From an uncultured Bacteroidia bacterium (GTDB lineage Bacteria > Bacteroidota > Bacteroidia > Bacteroidales > UBA932), in assembly GCA_902767355.1 (NCBI GenBank), contig CACXHG010000169.1, forward strand, positions 1 to 20,355: DNA of 20,355 nucleotides. Direction: 5' to 3'. A model generated the notes under the pieces. The model saw only the letters and a list, made by a program, of their open reading frames with translations, was not told where the DNA came from and did not search any database. Below are positions 14,806-20,355 of the stretch, piece by piece. Within the stretch, counting starts at the first letter, position 1. Each line of letters begins with the position of its first letter. The translations under genes and the position numbers were made by a program.

Positions 14806-16443
14806 TTATTTGATCTTGGCGAACTCGATGTCGTCGGCAGCCTTCTTCAGAAGCTCTGCGCTCTGTTTGATCTTTGCAAGCTCTGCCTTGGCGGCAGCGG
14901 CTTTGCCCTGGCGGGCGGCGATGATGGCGCGCTCGTAAGCGGCCAGCTCGCTCTTGTCATCCTTGAGCAGCTGGGCAGCCTTGGCCAGGTCGCCGTTCAG
15001 GATGTATGCCAGAGGCTCGTTCACGTCGCCGGTGCCGGCAAGTTTCTTGGCAGCGGCAGCGTAGTCGCCATTGAGGATGTCGAGGGTACCCTTGTTGACT
15101 TTTGCAGCAGCAGCCTCGTCCTTTGCAAAGAATTCAGCAGCCTTGCGGAGGTCGCCGTCGCGCAGTGCAAGCACGCCGCGCAGGTTGTTGAGGCCTTCCA
15201 TATCCTTGTCGCTGATCTTCTTCAGCTGGGCCTCTGCCTGCTCGTCCTTGCCCTCGTCCATCAGCATGCAGGCGATGTTGAATTTGGCGCGGTCGCTGTC
15301 GTACTTCTTGATGGCCTGCTTGTAGATGTCCATCTTGGCGGCCTCGTCGTCGGTGAGGGTTGCGCTGCGCAGGAGGGCCTCCTCGTCAAGCACGTCGATA
15401 TTCTCTTCTACCAGGGCCTTGAGCTCTTCGGCGGTGTAGTTCTGGAACTCCACGTTGGTCACGAACCTTGCGCGACGCAGCTCGGGGAGAACGTCCTTTG
15501 CCAGGGTGCCGTAGATGCTGCTCATGTTCTTGATCTCACGCTCGCGAACGTCGGGATCGCTGTACATGCTCAGCACGCGTAGGATGAGGTCTTTGTCCTC
15601 TATGTTGGAGTTGTTCACCAGCTCCTGGAAACCTTCCCAGTCCTCGCCGATGCTCTGGGTGCTTACGCGGCCGGTCTGGAGCTTCTTGGATACCTGGTTG
15701 AAGGCCTTCTTGGCAGAAGCCTCACGCTCGGCGGAGAGCTTCTCGTTGCGGCGCTGGGGACCATCGGGAGATGCGTAGGCGATGATGTCGGTGCCGGTGA
15801 TGGTGCGGCGGCTGTCGTTCATCACGTCCTTGACGCCGGTCTTGTATTCCTTCATGGCCTCGCTGCTGAGCTGCGAAGAGCGCACGTTGGCGCTGTTGAT
15901 GAGATAGAGGATCTGAGCCTCAACCTCTTCGGGGATTACGTCCTGATAGTTGTCGGCAGCAGCAGCATAGGCGCCGCTCTTGCGTGCGAGCATATAGGTG
16001 GTGTTGGCACCGTCTGCAATCTTCACGTCCTCGGGGAATGCCCAGGATTTCTTTTTATATTTGACGGTAGCGCGGCCGACGAGCTCGGATTTCTCCATAC
16101 CCTTTACATAGGGGAAGTGCACATGCTCGGTGATGCTTGCGCCGTCTGTACCCACGGTCTTGTAGTTGTCGGTGACTTTCTCGCCCTGGTAAATGAAGGG
16201 CTCGCCGGCTACTTCCTGACCGTCGAATTTCATGACGGGAACCACCTCAAGAATAGCTTTCTTGTGGAAATACTTTTCGGGGAAAGTGACGGTAACGTCT
16301 GCATCGATGTTGCCACCGGCTACCTCGAGAACCTCGGGATTGCACTCAATCTTTACAAGGTCAGCCAGTTCGGCCATCTTGGCGGCTTTGTTGCAAGAAA
16401 CCAGCGCCAGAAGGGCCACAGCAAAAACTAAAACTTTTTTCAT
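14806..16443 (-). CDS. Lipoprotein with OmpA-like region and C-terminal helical (TPR-like) repeats
   Basis: This 545-residue protein has a short signal peptide with lipobox LVSC (Cys 17), so it is a membrane-anchored lipoprotein. Residues about 30-160 are a beta-rich region of unknown type. Residues about 176-270 resemble an OmpA-like peptidoglycan-associated domain: TGTDIIAYASPDGPQRRNEK (217-236) and LSAEREASAKKAF match the family pattern of strand, ASPDG loop and helix. Residues about 360-545 are Ala/Lys/Glu-rich helices that look like TPR repeats (YKQAIKKYDSDRAKFNIACM, EAQLKKI, LNGDYAAAAKKLAG, LNGDLAKAAQLL). A tether between outer membrane and cell wall, or an assembly scaffold, is a fair inference; the exact job is unknown. 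It is divergent from the sigma-54 activator gene across a 97-base gap and ends in its own terminator. Confidence 0.88.
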   Translation of the reverse strand: MKKVLVFAVALLALVSCNKAAKMAELADLVKIECNPEVLEVAGGNIDADVTVTFPEKYFHKKAILEVVPVMKFDGQEVAGEPFIYQGEKVTDNYKTVGTDGASITEHVHFPYVKGMEKSELVGRATVKYKKKSWAFPEDVKIADGANTTYMLARKSGAYAAAADNYQDVIPEEVEAQILYLINSANVRSSQLSSEAMKEYKTGVKDVMNDSRRTITGTDIIAYASPDGPQRRNEKLSAEREASAKKAFNQVSKKLQTGRVSTQSIGEDWEGFQELVNNSNIEDKDLILRVLSMYSDPDVREREIKNMSSIYGTLAKDVLPELRRARFVTNVEFQNYTAEELKALVEENIDVLDEEALLRSATLTDDEAAKMDIYKQAIKKYDSDRAKFNIACMLMDEGKDEQAEAQLKKISDKDMEGLNNLRGVLALRDGDLRKAAEFFAKDEAAAAKVNKGTLDILNGDYAAAAKKLAGTGDVNEPLAYILNGDLAKAAQLLKDDKSELAAYERAIIAARQGKAAAAKAELAKIKQSAELLKKAADDIEFAKIK

Positions 16444-16487
16444 AATTGTTTTTTATTTTGATTTGTTTCGTTTAGTCGAATAGGGAG

Positions 16488-16511
16488 CAAATATAACAAT
16501 TATCAAATATA
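16488..16511 (-). promoter_or_regulatory. Tandem -7 boxes upstream of the OmpA/TPR-like lipoprotein
   Basis: The + strand CAAATATAA occurs twice, at 16488-16496 and 16504-16512. On the minus strand each gives TATATTTG, an exact TAnnTTTG box. The nearer box would give a leader of about 40 bases to the ATG at 16443. Which one is used, or whether the repeat is also a binding site, cannot be told. No clear promoter for the divergent + strand gene is seen apart from a weak TAAATTCG at 16528-16535. Confidence 0.5.
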
Positions 16512-16540
16512 AGTGCAGAAAAAATTGTAAATTCGCAGCT

Positions 16541-17752
16541 ATGAATTTTGATTCGATAAAGCAGAGATTCGGCATCATAGGAGATTCCGATGCCATAGAC
16601 AATGCGATAGGCATTGCCCTGCAGGTGGCAAAGACAGACTTGTCTGTGCTGGTCACCGGCGAGAGCGGCGTGGGAAAGGAGTTCATACCCCAGATAATAC
16701 ACTTCAACAGCCCCCGGAAACACAATGTATATCTGTCTATAAACTGCGGCGCAATTCCCGAAGGCACCATAGATTCGGAACTCTTCGGCCACGAGAAGGG
16801 CGCCTTTACCGGAGCCACAGAGACGCGCAAGGGTTATTTCGAGGAGGCTGACGGCGGCACGCTCTTTCTGGACGAGGTGGCCGAGCTGCCGCTTTCGACC
16901 CAGGTGCGCCTGCTGCGCGTGCTCCAGACCGGCGAGTTCATGAAAGTCGGCTCTTCCAAGATACAGAAGACCAACGTGCGGGTAGTGGCCGCCACCAATA
17001 TAGATCTGCGGCGGGCCATAGAGACCGGGCGCTTCCGCGAGGACCTCTATTTCCGCCTGAACACCGTGCCCATCCGCATGCCGGCCCTGCGCGACCGCAA
17101 GGAGGACATACACAAGCTGTTCCGCAAGTTTGCGCTGGACTTTGCCAACCGCTACATGATGCCGGCGGTGCGCCTGACGCCCGACGCCGTGCAGCGGCTG
17201 GAGGAATATCCCTGGCCGGGCAACGTGCGTGAGCTCAAGAGCGTGGCAGAGCGCATCTCGGTGATGGAAACCGAGCGCATAATAGATAGCAATGAACTGG
17301 CCAAATATCTTCAGAACGACTTGAACACCAGCCTTCCGGCACTTGCCGGCAGCGCTTCGGCCGACTATATGAGCGACCGCGACATCATCTTCAAGATGAT
17401 TATGCAGCTCAAGCAGGACATAGAGCAGCTCAAGGGCGAGGTGGCTTCGCTCCGGGGCGGCGCAGCCCCCGCCGGGAAGCTGATCCAGCCGGCCTCCAAC
17501 CTGATTGTGGAGAGCACCGAGCCGCACCGCAGTGCGATATACGAGCCGGAGGCCGTGGAAGAGCTGCCCGTGCAGGAAGTCCTTCACAACCATCGCGAAG
17601 AAGAAAGCTCCAGTCTGAGCATAAACGACAAAAAATCGGAACTGATAGTCAAGGCCCTGGAGAAGCACCGCGGCAACCGCAAGATGGCGGCCGCCGAGCT
17701 GGGCATCTCCGAAAGGACCCTGTACCGCAAAATAAAAGACCTCGGATTATGA
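16541..17752 (+). CDS. Sigma-54-dependent transcriptional activator (AAA+ and Fis-type HTH, no receiver domain)
   Basis: This 403-residue activator uses ATP hydrolysis to open promoters bound by RpoN polymerase. The AAA+ domain fills residues about 10-245: Walker A GESGVGKE (40-47), the sigma-54 contact loop GAFTGA (87-92) intact, Walker B GTLFLDE (106-112), arginine-finger region FREDLYFRLN (165-174) and sensor II WPGNVREL (225-232). A likely coiled coil (MIMQLKQDIEQLKGEVASLR, about 277-297) and a low-complexity linker follow. The C-terminal helix-turn-helix is Fis-type (MAAAELGISERTLYRKI). There is no N-terminal receiver, PAS or GAF domain, so activity is not set by direct phosphorylation. 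Its stop overlaps the LptE-like ATG as ATGA. This pairing with lptE and secG is familiar in Bacteroidota from general knowledge. Its targets are not evident here. Confidence 0.95.
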   Translation: MNFDSIKQRFGIIGDSDAIDNAIGIALQVAKTDLSVLVTGESGVGKEFIPQIIHFNSPRKHNVYLSINCGAIPEGTIDSELFGHEKGAFTGATETRKGYFEEADGGTLFLDEVAELPLSTQVRLLRVLQTGEFMKVGSSKIQKTNVRVVAATNIDLRRAIETGRFREDLYFRLNTVPIRMPALRDRKEDIHKLFRKFALDFANRYMMPAVRLTPDAVQRLEEYPWPGNVRELKSVAERISVMETERIIDSNELAKYLQNDLNTSLPALAGSASADYMSDRDIIFKMIMQLKQDIEQLKGEVASLRGGAAPAGKLIQPASNLIVESTEPHRSAIYEPEAVEELPVQEVLHNHREEESSSLSINDKKSELIVKALEKHRGNRKMAAAELGISERTLYRKIKDLGL

Positions 17753-18261
17753 TACGACAGTTAAGACTTGCCGCCGCCCTGGCAGCGCTGGCCTTTACTC
17801 TGGCCGGCTGCGGCATATATTCCTTTTCGGGCACATCCATCCGCCCGGACGTGCACACCATCACCATAGAGCCCGTGCTCAACAACTCCATGAAGGTCAA
17901 CCCGGCGCTGGCCACCGACCTGACGGAGGCCCTCAAGGACAAATTCAAGAAGCTCACCAGCCTGGAAGAGGTGGAGATGGACGGCGACCTGCTGCTGGTC
18001 GTGACCGTAGAGAGCTACGACGTCAAGGCACAGGGCGTGGCAAAAGACGAGACTCCGGCGCAGAACCGCCTTACGGTGACCTGCAAGGCCACTTTCGAGA
18101 ATTTCAAGCACCCAGAAGAGAACTTTGAGAAGAAGTCCTTCGCCGCCTATCAGGACTACGACGCCGACCTTTCGCTGGACGAGGTGGAGGCGGCCCTGTG
18201 CGAGGATATCATAGAAACCCTTGTAGAAGACATCTTTAACGCCTCGGTGGCGCAGTGGTAG
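17749..18261 (+). CDS. lptE: LptE-like outer-membrane lipoprotein (LPS assembly)
   Basis: This 170-residue lipoprotein has a signal peptide ending in LAGC (Cys 21), directly followed by GIYSFSGTSI, the opening typical of Bacteroidota LptE-family proteins. The rest shows alternating strands and two helices (about 52-70 and 143-165), which fits the small alpha/beta fold of LptE. In the family, LptE plugs the LptD barrel and helps place lipopolysaccharide in the outer leaflet. The start ATG overlaps the activator stop (ATGA, 17749-17752), which points to coupled translation and to one transcript with the sigma-54 activator. Sequence conservation in this family is low, so the assignment leans on the GCGIYSFSG motif, size and gene context. 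Confidence 0.85.
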   Translation: MIRQLRLAAALAALAFTLAGCGIYSFSGTSIRPDVHTITIEPVLNNSMKVNPALATDLTEALKDKFKKLTSLEEVEMDGDLLLVVTVESYDVKAQGVAKDETPAQNRLTVTCKATFENFKHPEENFEKKSFAAYQDYDADLSLDEVEAALCEDIIETLVEDIFNASVAQW

Positions 18262-18279
18262 TGCGGTGGAGCCATTAAA

Positions 18280-18311
18280 TTTGCTATATCGCAAAAAAAG
18301 TGCTTACTTTG
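18280..18311 (+). promoter_or_regulatory. Predicted promoter of secG
   Basis: TTTG at 18280-18283 and TACTTTG at 18305-18311 are about 25 bases apart start to start, resembling the Bacteroidota -33/-7 pair. The -7 box is one base short of perfect TAnnTTTG. A leader of roughly 35-40 bases would precede the ATG at 18352. The TTTG is also the left half of a small inverted repeat, TTTGC-TATATC-GCAAA (18280-18295). Confidence 0.55.
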
Positions 18312-18351
18312 CACCCCCCAAAGAAGGTAGAAACAATTAAAATTCAATAAT

Positions 18352-18747
18352 ATGCATGCTCTTTACATCACCATTTCGGTAATTATCGTGGTTGCCAGCG
18401 TGCTGCTGACGCTCATCGTGCTTGTTCAGAACAGCAAGGGAGGCGGCCTGGCTGCCAACTTTGCTGCCGGCAACACCACCTTTGGCGTGCGCCAGACTGC
18501 CGATTTCCTGGAGAAGACCACCTGGGTGCTCGCAGCCGTAGTGCTCTTGCTCTGCGTTGTGGCAACCTTCTTCACCCCCCGCGCAGGTCGCGGCGGCAAT
18601 GCCAGCGGCATCGAGAATCAGATCCAGCAGAGCGTTCCCGCCCAGGGTCAGCCCGAGCTTCCCGAAGGCACCGTCACCATCCCTGCAGAGGGTGGCGAGG
18701 TAGCCGTTCCCGCAAGCGAGACTGGCGCAGAAACTCCTGCAGAGTAA
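18352..18747 (+). CDS. secG: Protein translocase subunit SecG
   Basis: SecG is the small accessory subunit of the SecYEG inner-membrane channel that exports unfolded proteins. This 131-residue protein shows the family layout: first transmembrane segment at about 4-25, the conserved cytoplasmic loop with VQNSKGGGLAANF (25-37) and TTFGVRQTADFLEKTTW (42-58), and the second transmembrane segment at about 57-75. The C-terminal tail, 76-131, is Pro/Glu/Ala-rich and probably disordered, longer than in proteobacterial SecG but of a kind common in Bacteroidota. It lies 90 bases after the lptE-like gene with its own predicted promoter, and a terminator follows. It converges on the ribosomal gene rpsC. 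Confidence 0.94.
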   Translation: MHALYITISVIIVVASVLLTLIVLVQNSKGGGLAANFAAGNTTFGVRQTADFLEKTTWVLAAVVLLLCVVATFFTPRAGRGGNASGIENQIQQSVPAQGQPELPEGTVTIPAEGGEVAVPASETGAETPAE

Positions 18748-18753
18748 TCCGGC

Positions 18754-18787
18754 GCCTGTCATCCCGAGCGCAGTCGAGGGATCCCTC
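18754..18787. repeat. Dispersed intergenic repeat of the 'GTCATCCCGAGCGC...GAGGGATC' type
   Basis: The stretch GTCATCCCGAGCGC followed by AGTCGAGGGATC matches a widely seen intergenic repeat family with ends ATCCC and GGGAT that can fold back on each other. Read through on the minus strand it encodes the phrase DPSTALGMTG, which often turns up in spurious hypothetical proteins. It lies between the secG stop and the secG terminator. A possible shortened copy, CCTGCCACCGAGGGATCTC at 18829-18847, follows the terminator. Identification as this family is from memory of its sequence, not from a search. Confidence 0.6.
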
Positions 18788-18797
18788 ACCGAAAAAG

Positions 18798-18824
18798 ACC
18801 TGCCCGCAAACGGCAGGTTTTTTT
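18798..18824 (+). terminator. Rho-independent terminator of secG
   Basis: ACCTGCC (18798-18804) and GGCAGGT (18812-18818) form a perfect stem with a CGCAAAC loop, followed directly by a T-run to 18824. It lies about 50 bases after the secG stop codon, after the dispersed repeat. Confidence 0.9.
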
Positions 18825-18851
18825 GTGCCCTGCCACCGAGGGATCTCAAGC

Positions 18852-18884
18852 AAAAAAGCCAACCCGTTGCCGGGCTGGCTTTTG
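18852..18884 (-). terminator. Terminator after rpsC
   Basis: AGCCAACCCG (18857-18866) and CGGGCTGGCT (18871-18880) pair with one internal mismatch around TTGC. On the minus strand the stem is followed by a T-run (complement of 18852-18857). It ends transcription of the rpsS-rplV-rpsC string 28 bases after the rpsC stop. Confidence 0.85.
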
Positions 18885-18907
18885 CTATTTGTCGAAAGTG
18901 GGGATGT

Positions 18908-19690
18908 TTACTCTGCTGCGCTGTCGCTGGGGCGACGGCCACCGCGGCGTTCACCGCCACGACGCTCGCCACCACGGCGGTCGTCACGACGGCCACCACG
19001 ACGCTCGCCACCGCGGCGATCGGCTGCGTTGCCCGCAGCAATCACGCCTGCGTTGGGGCTGAGGTCACGTTTGCCATAGACCTCACCGTTGCAGATCCAA
19101 ACTTTCACGCCAAGGACACCTACTTTGGTGTGAGCCTCTGCCAGAGCGTAGTCGATGTCTGCACGGAAAGTGTGCAGGGGGGTACGACCCTCTTTGTAGA
19201 GCTCGTTGCGTGCCATTTCGGCACCACCTACGCGGCCGCTGATGAGGATTTTGATACCCTCTGCGCCGGCGCGCATTGTAGATGCGACAGCCATCTTGAT
19301 GGCGCGTCTGTAAGACACGCGGCCTTCAATCTGGCGGGCGATGTTGTTGGCTACGATGTTGGCGTCGGTCTCGGGGCGCTTAACCTCGTAGATGTTGATC
19401 TGAACGTCCTTTCCGCAGATCTTCTTGACTTCCTGCTTGAGGGTCTCCAGCTCCTGGCCGTTCTTGCCGACGATGATGCCGGGACGGGCGGTGTGGATGC
19501 TGATGGTGATGACCTTCATTGTGCGCTCGATCACGATGCGGCTTACAGAAGCCTTCTGCAGGCGCACGTTCAGGTATTCGCGGATCTGTGCGTCGTCTTT
19601 CAGACGCTCGGGATAGTTACCGCACCAGTTGGAGTCCCAACCACGGGTGATGCCGATACGGTTGCTGATAGGATTAGTTTTCTGTCCCAT
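18908..19690 (-). CDS. rpsC: 30S ribosomal protein S3, with Arg/Gly-rich tail
   Basis: S3 sits on the head of the small ribosomal subunit at the mRNA entry site. This 260-residue copy starts MGQKTNPISNRIGITRGWDS, has the KH-domain loop GIIVGKNGQE (71-80) and the C-terminal domain marks RVSYRRAIKMAVASTMR (124-140), GAEGIKILISGRVGGAEMAR and YGKRDLSPN (205-213). From about 224 to 253 the protein is a low-complexity run built from RRGGE/RRGG units, ending PSDSAAE. The core is normal; the tail is lineage-specific. The ATG overlaps the rplV stop by one base (TAATG). In the usual bacterial order rplP, rpmC and rpsQ come next, but here the gene is followed by a terminator. Confidence 0.98.
   Translation of the reverse strand: MGQKTNPISNRIGITRGWDSNWCGNYPERLKDDAQIREYLNVRLQKASVSRIVIERTMKVITISIHTARPGIIVGKNGQELETLKQEVKKICGKDVQINIYEVKRPETDANIVANNIARQIEGRVSYRRAIKMAVASTMRAGAEGIKILISGRVGGAEMARNELYKEGRTPLHTFRADIDYALAEAHTKVGVLGVKVWICNGEVYGKRDLSPNAGVIAAGNAADRRGGERRGGRRDDRRGGERRGGERRGGRRPSDSAAE
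18932..19021 (-). repeat. Coding repeat for the Arg/Gly-rich tail of S3
   Basis: The DNA for residues 224-253 of S3 is built from near-copies of a unit encoding RRGGE or RRGG. For example CGACGCTCGCCACC occurs twice on the + strand. Such runs can change length by slippage. Confidence 0.7.
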
Positions 19691-20115
19691 TATTCTTCCT
19701 CCTTCTTAGCGGGTTGATTCTTGGTGCCGAGTATGATGGTGACGTGGTTGGAACGCTTGCGGATGCGTGCTGCGCGGCCCTGGGGGGCGGTGCGGATACG
19801 CTTCAGGGTGCGACCCTCGTCTACCATGATAGTCTGAATGTAAACATTGCCGTTTTCAAGCTCCTTGCGCTGCTCCTCGTTCTTGGATTCCCAGTTGGCG
19901 ATGGCGCTGCGCACGAGTTTTGAAAGCCTTGTGGCAGGTTCTTTCTTTGAATATTTGAGAATATCCAAAGCATGGTTGACTTCCTTGCCGCGGATGATGT
20001 CTGCTACCAGACGCATCTTGCGGGGAGAAGTGGGGACATCGTTCAGCTTTGCTATCGCTGTACGACTCTTTATTTCTTTACGCCTTTCGGCGGATTCTCT
20101 TTTTCGAGCTCCCAT
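19690..20115 (-). CDS. rplV: 50S ribosomal protein L22
   Basis: L22 binds 23S rRNA and lines the peptide exit tunnel through its extended loop. This 141-residue copy shows the family signature: VPTSPRKMRLVADIIRGKEV (27-46), a helical middle (LSKLVRSAIANWESK) and the loop VDEGRTLKRIRTAPQGRAAR (about 98-117, read here without gaps), followed by RIRKRSNHVTIILGTK. It has an extra basic N-terminus (MGARKRESAERRKEIKSRTA) and an acidic KKEEE end. It lies 13 bases after the rpsS stop, and its TAA overlaps the ATG of rpsC, so the three genes are one transcript. Confidence 0.98.
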   Translation of the reverse strand: MGARKRESAERRKEIKSRTAIAKLNDVPTSPRKMRLVADIIRGKEVNHALDILKYSKKEPATRLSKLVRSAIANWESKNEEQRKELENGNVYIQTIMVDEGRTLKRIRTAPQGRAARIRKRSNHVTIILGTKNQPAKKEEE

Positions 20116-20128
20116 AGTAATTTAGCTG

Positions 20129-20355
20129 TTAACGATTACCACTGTGACCCCTAAATGTGCGTGTCGGAGCAAACTCGCCGAGTTTGTGGCCCACCATATT
20201 CTCAGTGACATATACCGGAATAAATTTGTTTCCGTTGTGCACTGCAATCGTATGACCTACAAAGTCAGGAGAGATCATGCTGGAACGCGACCAGGTCTTG
20301 ATGACTTCTTTCTTCATTGTCCCTTCATTCATGGCGATGACTCTCTTCTCGAGTG
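20129..20355 (-). CDS. rpsS: 30S ribosomal protein S19, 5' end outside window
   Basis: S19 is in the head of the small subunit near the A-site tRNA. The window shows its last 75 codons plus two bases; translation stays open to base 20355, so the start lies beyond. The reading LEKRVIAMNEGTMKKEVIKT, then WSRSSMISPDFVGHTIAVHN, KFIPVYVTENMVGHKLGEF and APTRTFRGHSGNR is a clear S19 match. The ATG at 20330-20332 is internal. The order rpsS-rplV-rpsC is the standard S10-operon order, so rplB is expected just outside the window. Confidence 0.97.
   Translation of the reverse strand, partial: LEKRVIAMNEGTMKKEVIKTWSRSSMISPDFVGHTIAVHNGNKFIPVYVTENMVGHKLGEFAPTRTFRGHSGNR

Noticed and set aside
16444..16540. 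Possible sigma-54 promoter before the OmpA/TPR-like lipoprotein
   Set aside because: A TGCAC followed by TTTGA was noted on the minus strand, but the required GG-N10-GC pair is missing.
16472..17668. 398-codon minus-strand frame opposite the sigma-54 activator
   Set aside because: The + strand carries all AAA+ motifs in order; the antisense frame is His/Leu/Ala-rich and matches nothing I recognise.
18337..19041. 234-codon minus-strand frame spanning secG and the rpsC 3' end
   Set aside because: It runs through two terminators and the dispersed repeat, where it reads DPSTALGMTG, a known sign of spurious translation.

Overview
The window comes from a member of the Bacteroidales (phylum Bacteroidota) with fairly GC-rich coding DNA. 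The evidence is two complete SusC/SusD outer-membrane pairs, several lipoproteins with a Cys at the end of a short signal peptide, AT-rich gene starts without a Shine-Dalgarno sequence, and repeated TAnnTTTG promoter boxes, the -7 element of the Bacteroidota primary sigma factor. A Rikenellaceae-like or uncultured gut lineage is plausible, but the sequence alone does not fix the genus. I found no phage, insertion sequence, CRISPR array, tRNA or rRNA.

Layout, left to right. (1) Positions 1-483 hold the 3' end of lepA on the + strand. (2) Positions 461-2365 hold a three-gene minus-strand operon: small PspC protein, PadR repressor, large PspC membrane protein. Its promoter is at about 2399-2431, and a strong inverted repeat at 2412-2448 is a candidate PadR operator. 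(3) Positions 2522-12591 hold one minus-strand operon of four genes, susC-susD-susC-susD, with gaps of 11-21 bases, a promoter at about 12651-12685 and a terminator at 2476-2498. No glycosidase, peptidase, sulfatase or dedicated regulator lies with it, so its substrate cannot be named. (4) Positions 12703-14723 hold metX-asd, joined by an ATGA overlap, for the aspartate-to-methionine route; the promoter box lies almost on the metX start codon. (5) Positions 14806-16443 hold a minus-strand lipoprotein with an OmpA-like region and a helical-repeat C-terminus. It is divergent from (6) a + strand envelope cluster at 16541-18747: a sigma-54 activator, an LptE-like lipoprotein (ATGA overlap) and SecG with its own promoter and terminator. 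(7) Positions 18908-20355 hold rpsS-rplV-rpsC on the minus strand, converging on secG.

The most notable points are these. The ribosomal S10-type gene string stops at rpsC, with a terminator and secG where rplP is normally found. A dispersed intergenic repeat of the 'GTCATCCCGAGCGC...GAGGGATC' type sits exactly at that junction. The PadR/PspC operon has a readable operator. The two tandem SusD proteins share an uncommon Cys pattern containing CxxC. I see no clearly new multi-gene system such as a defence island. The novelty here lies in arrangement and in small sites.
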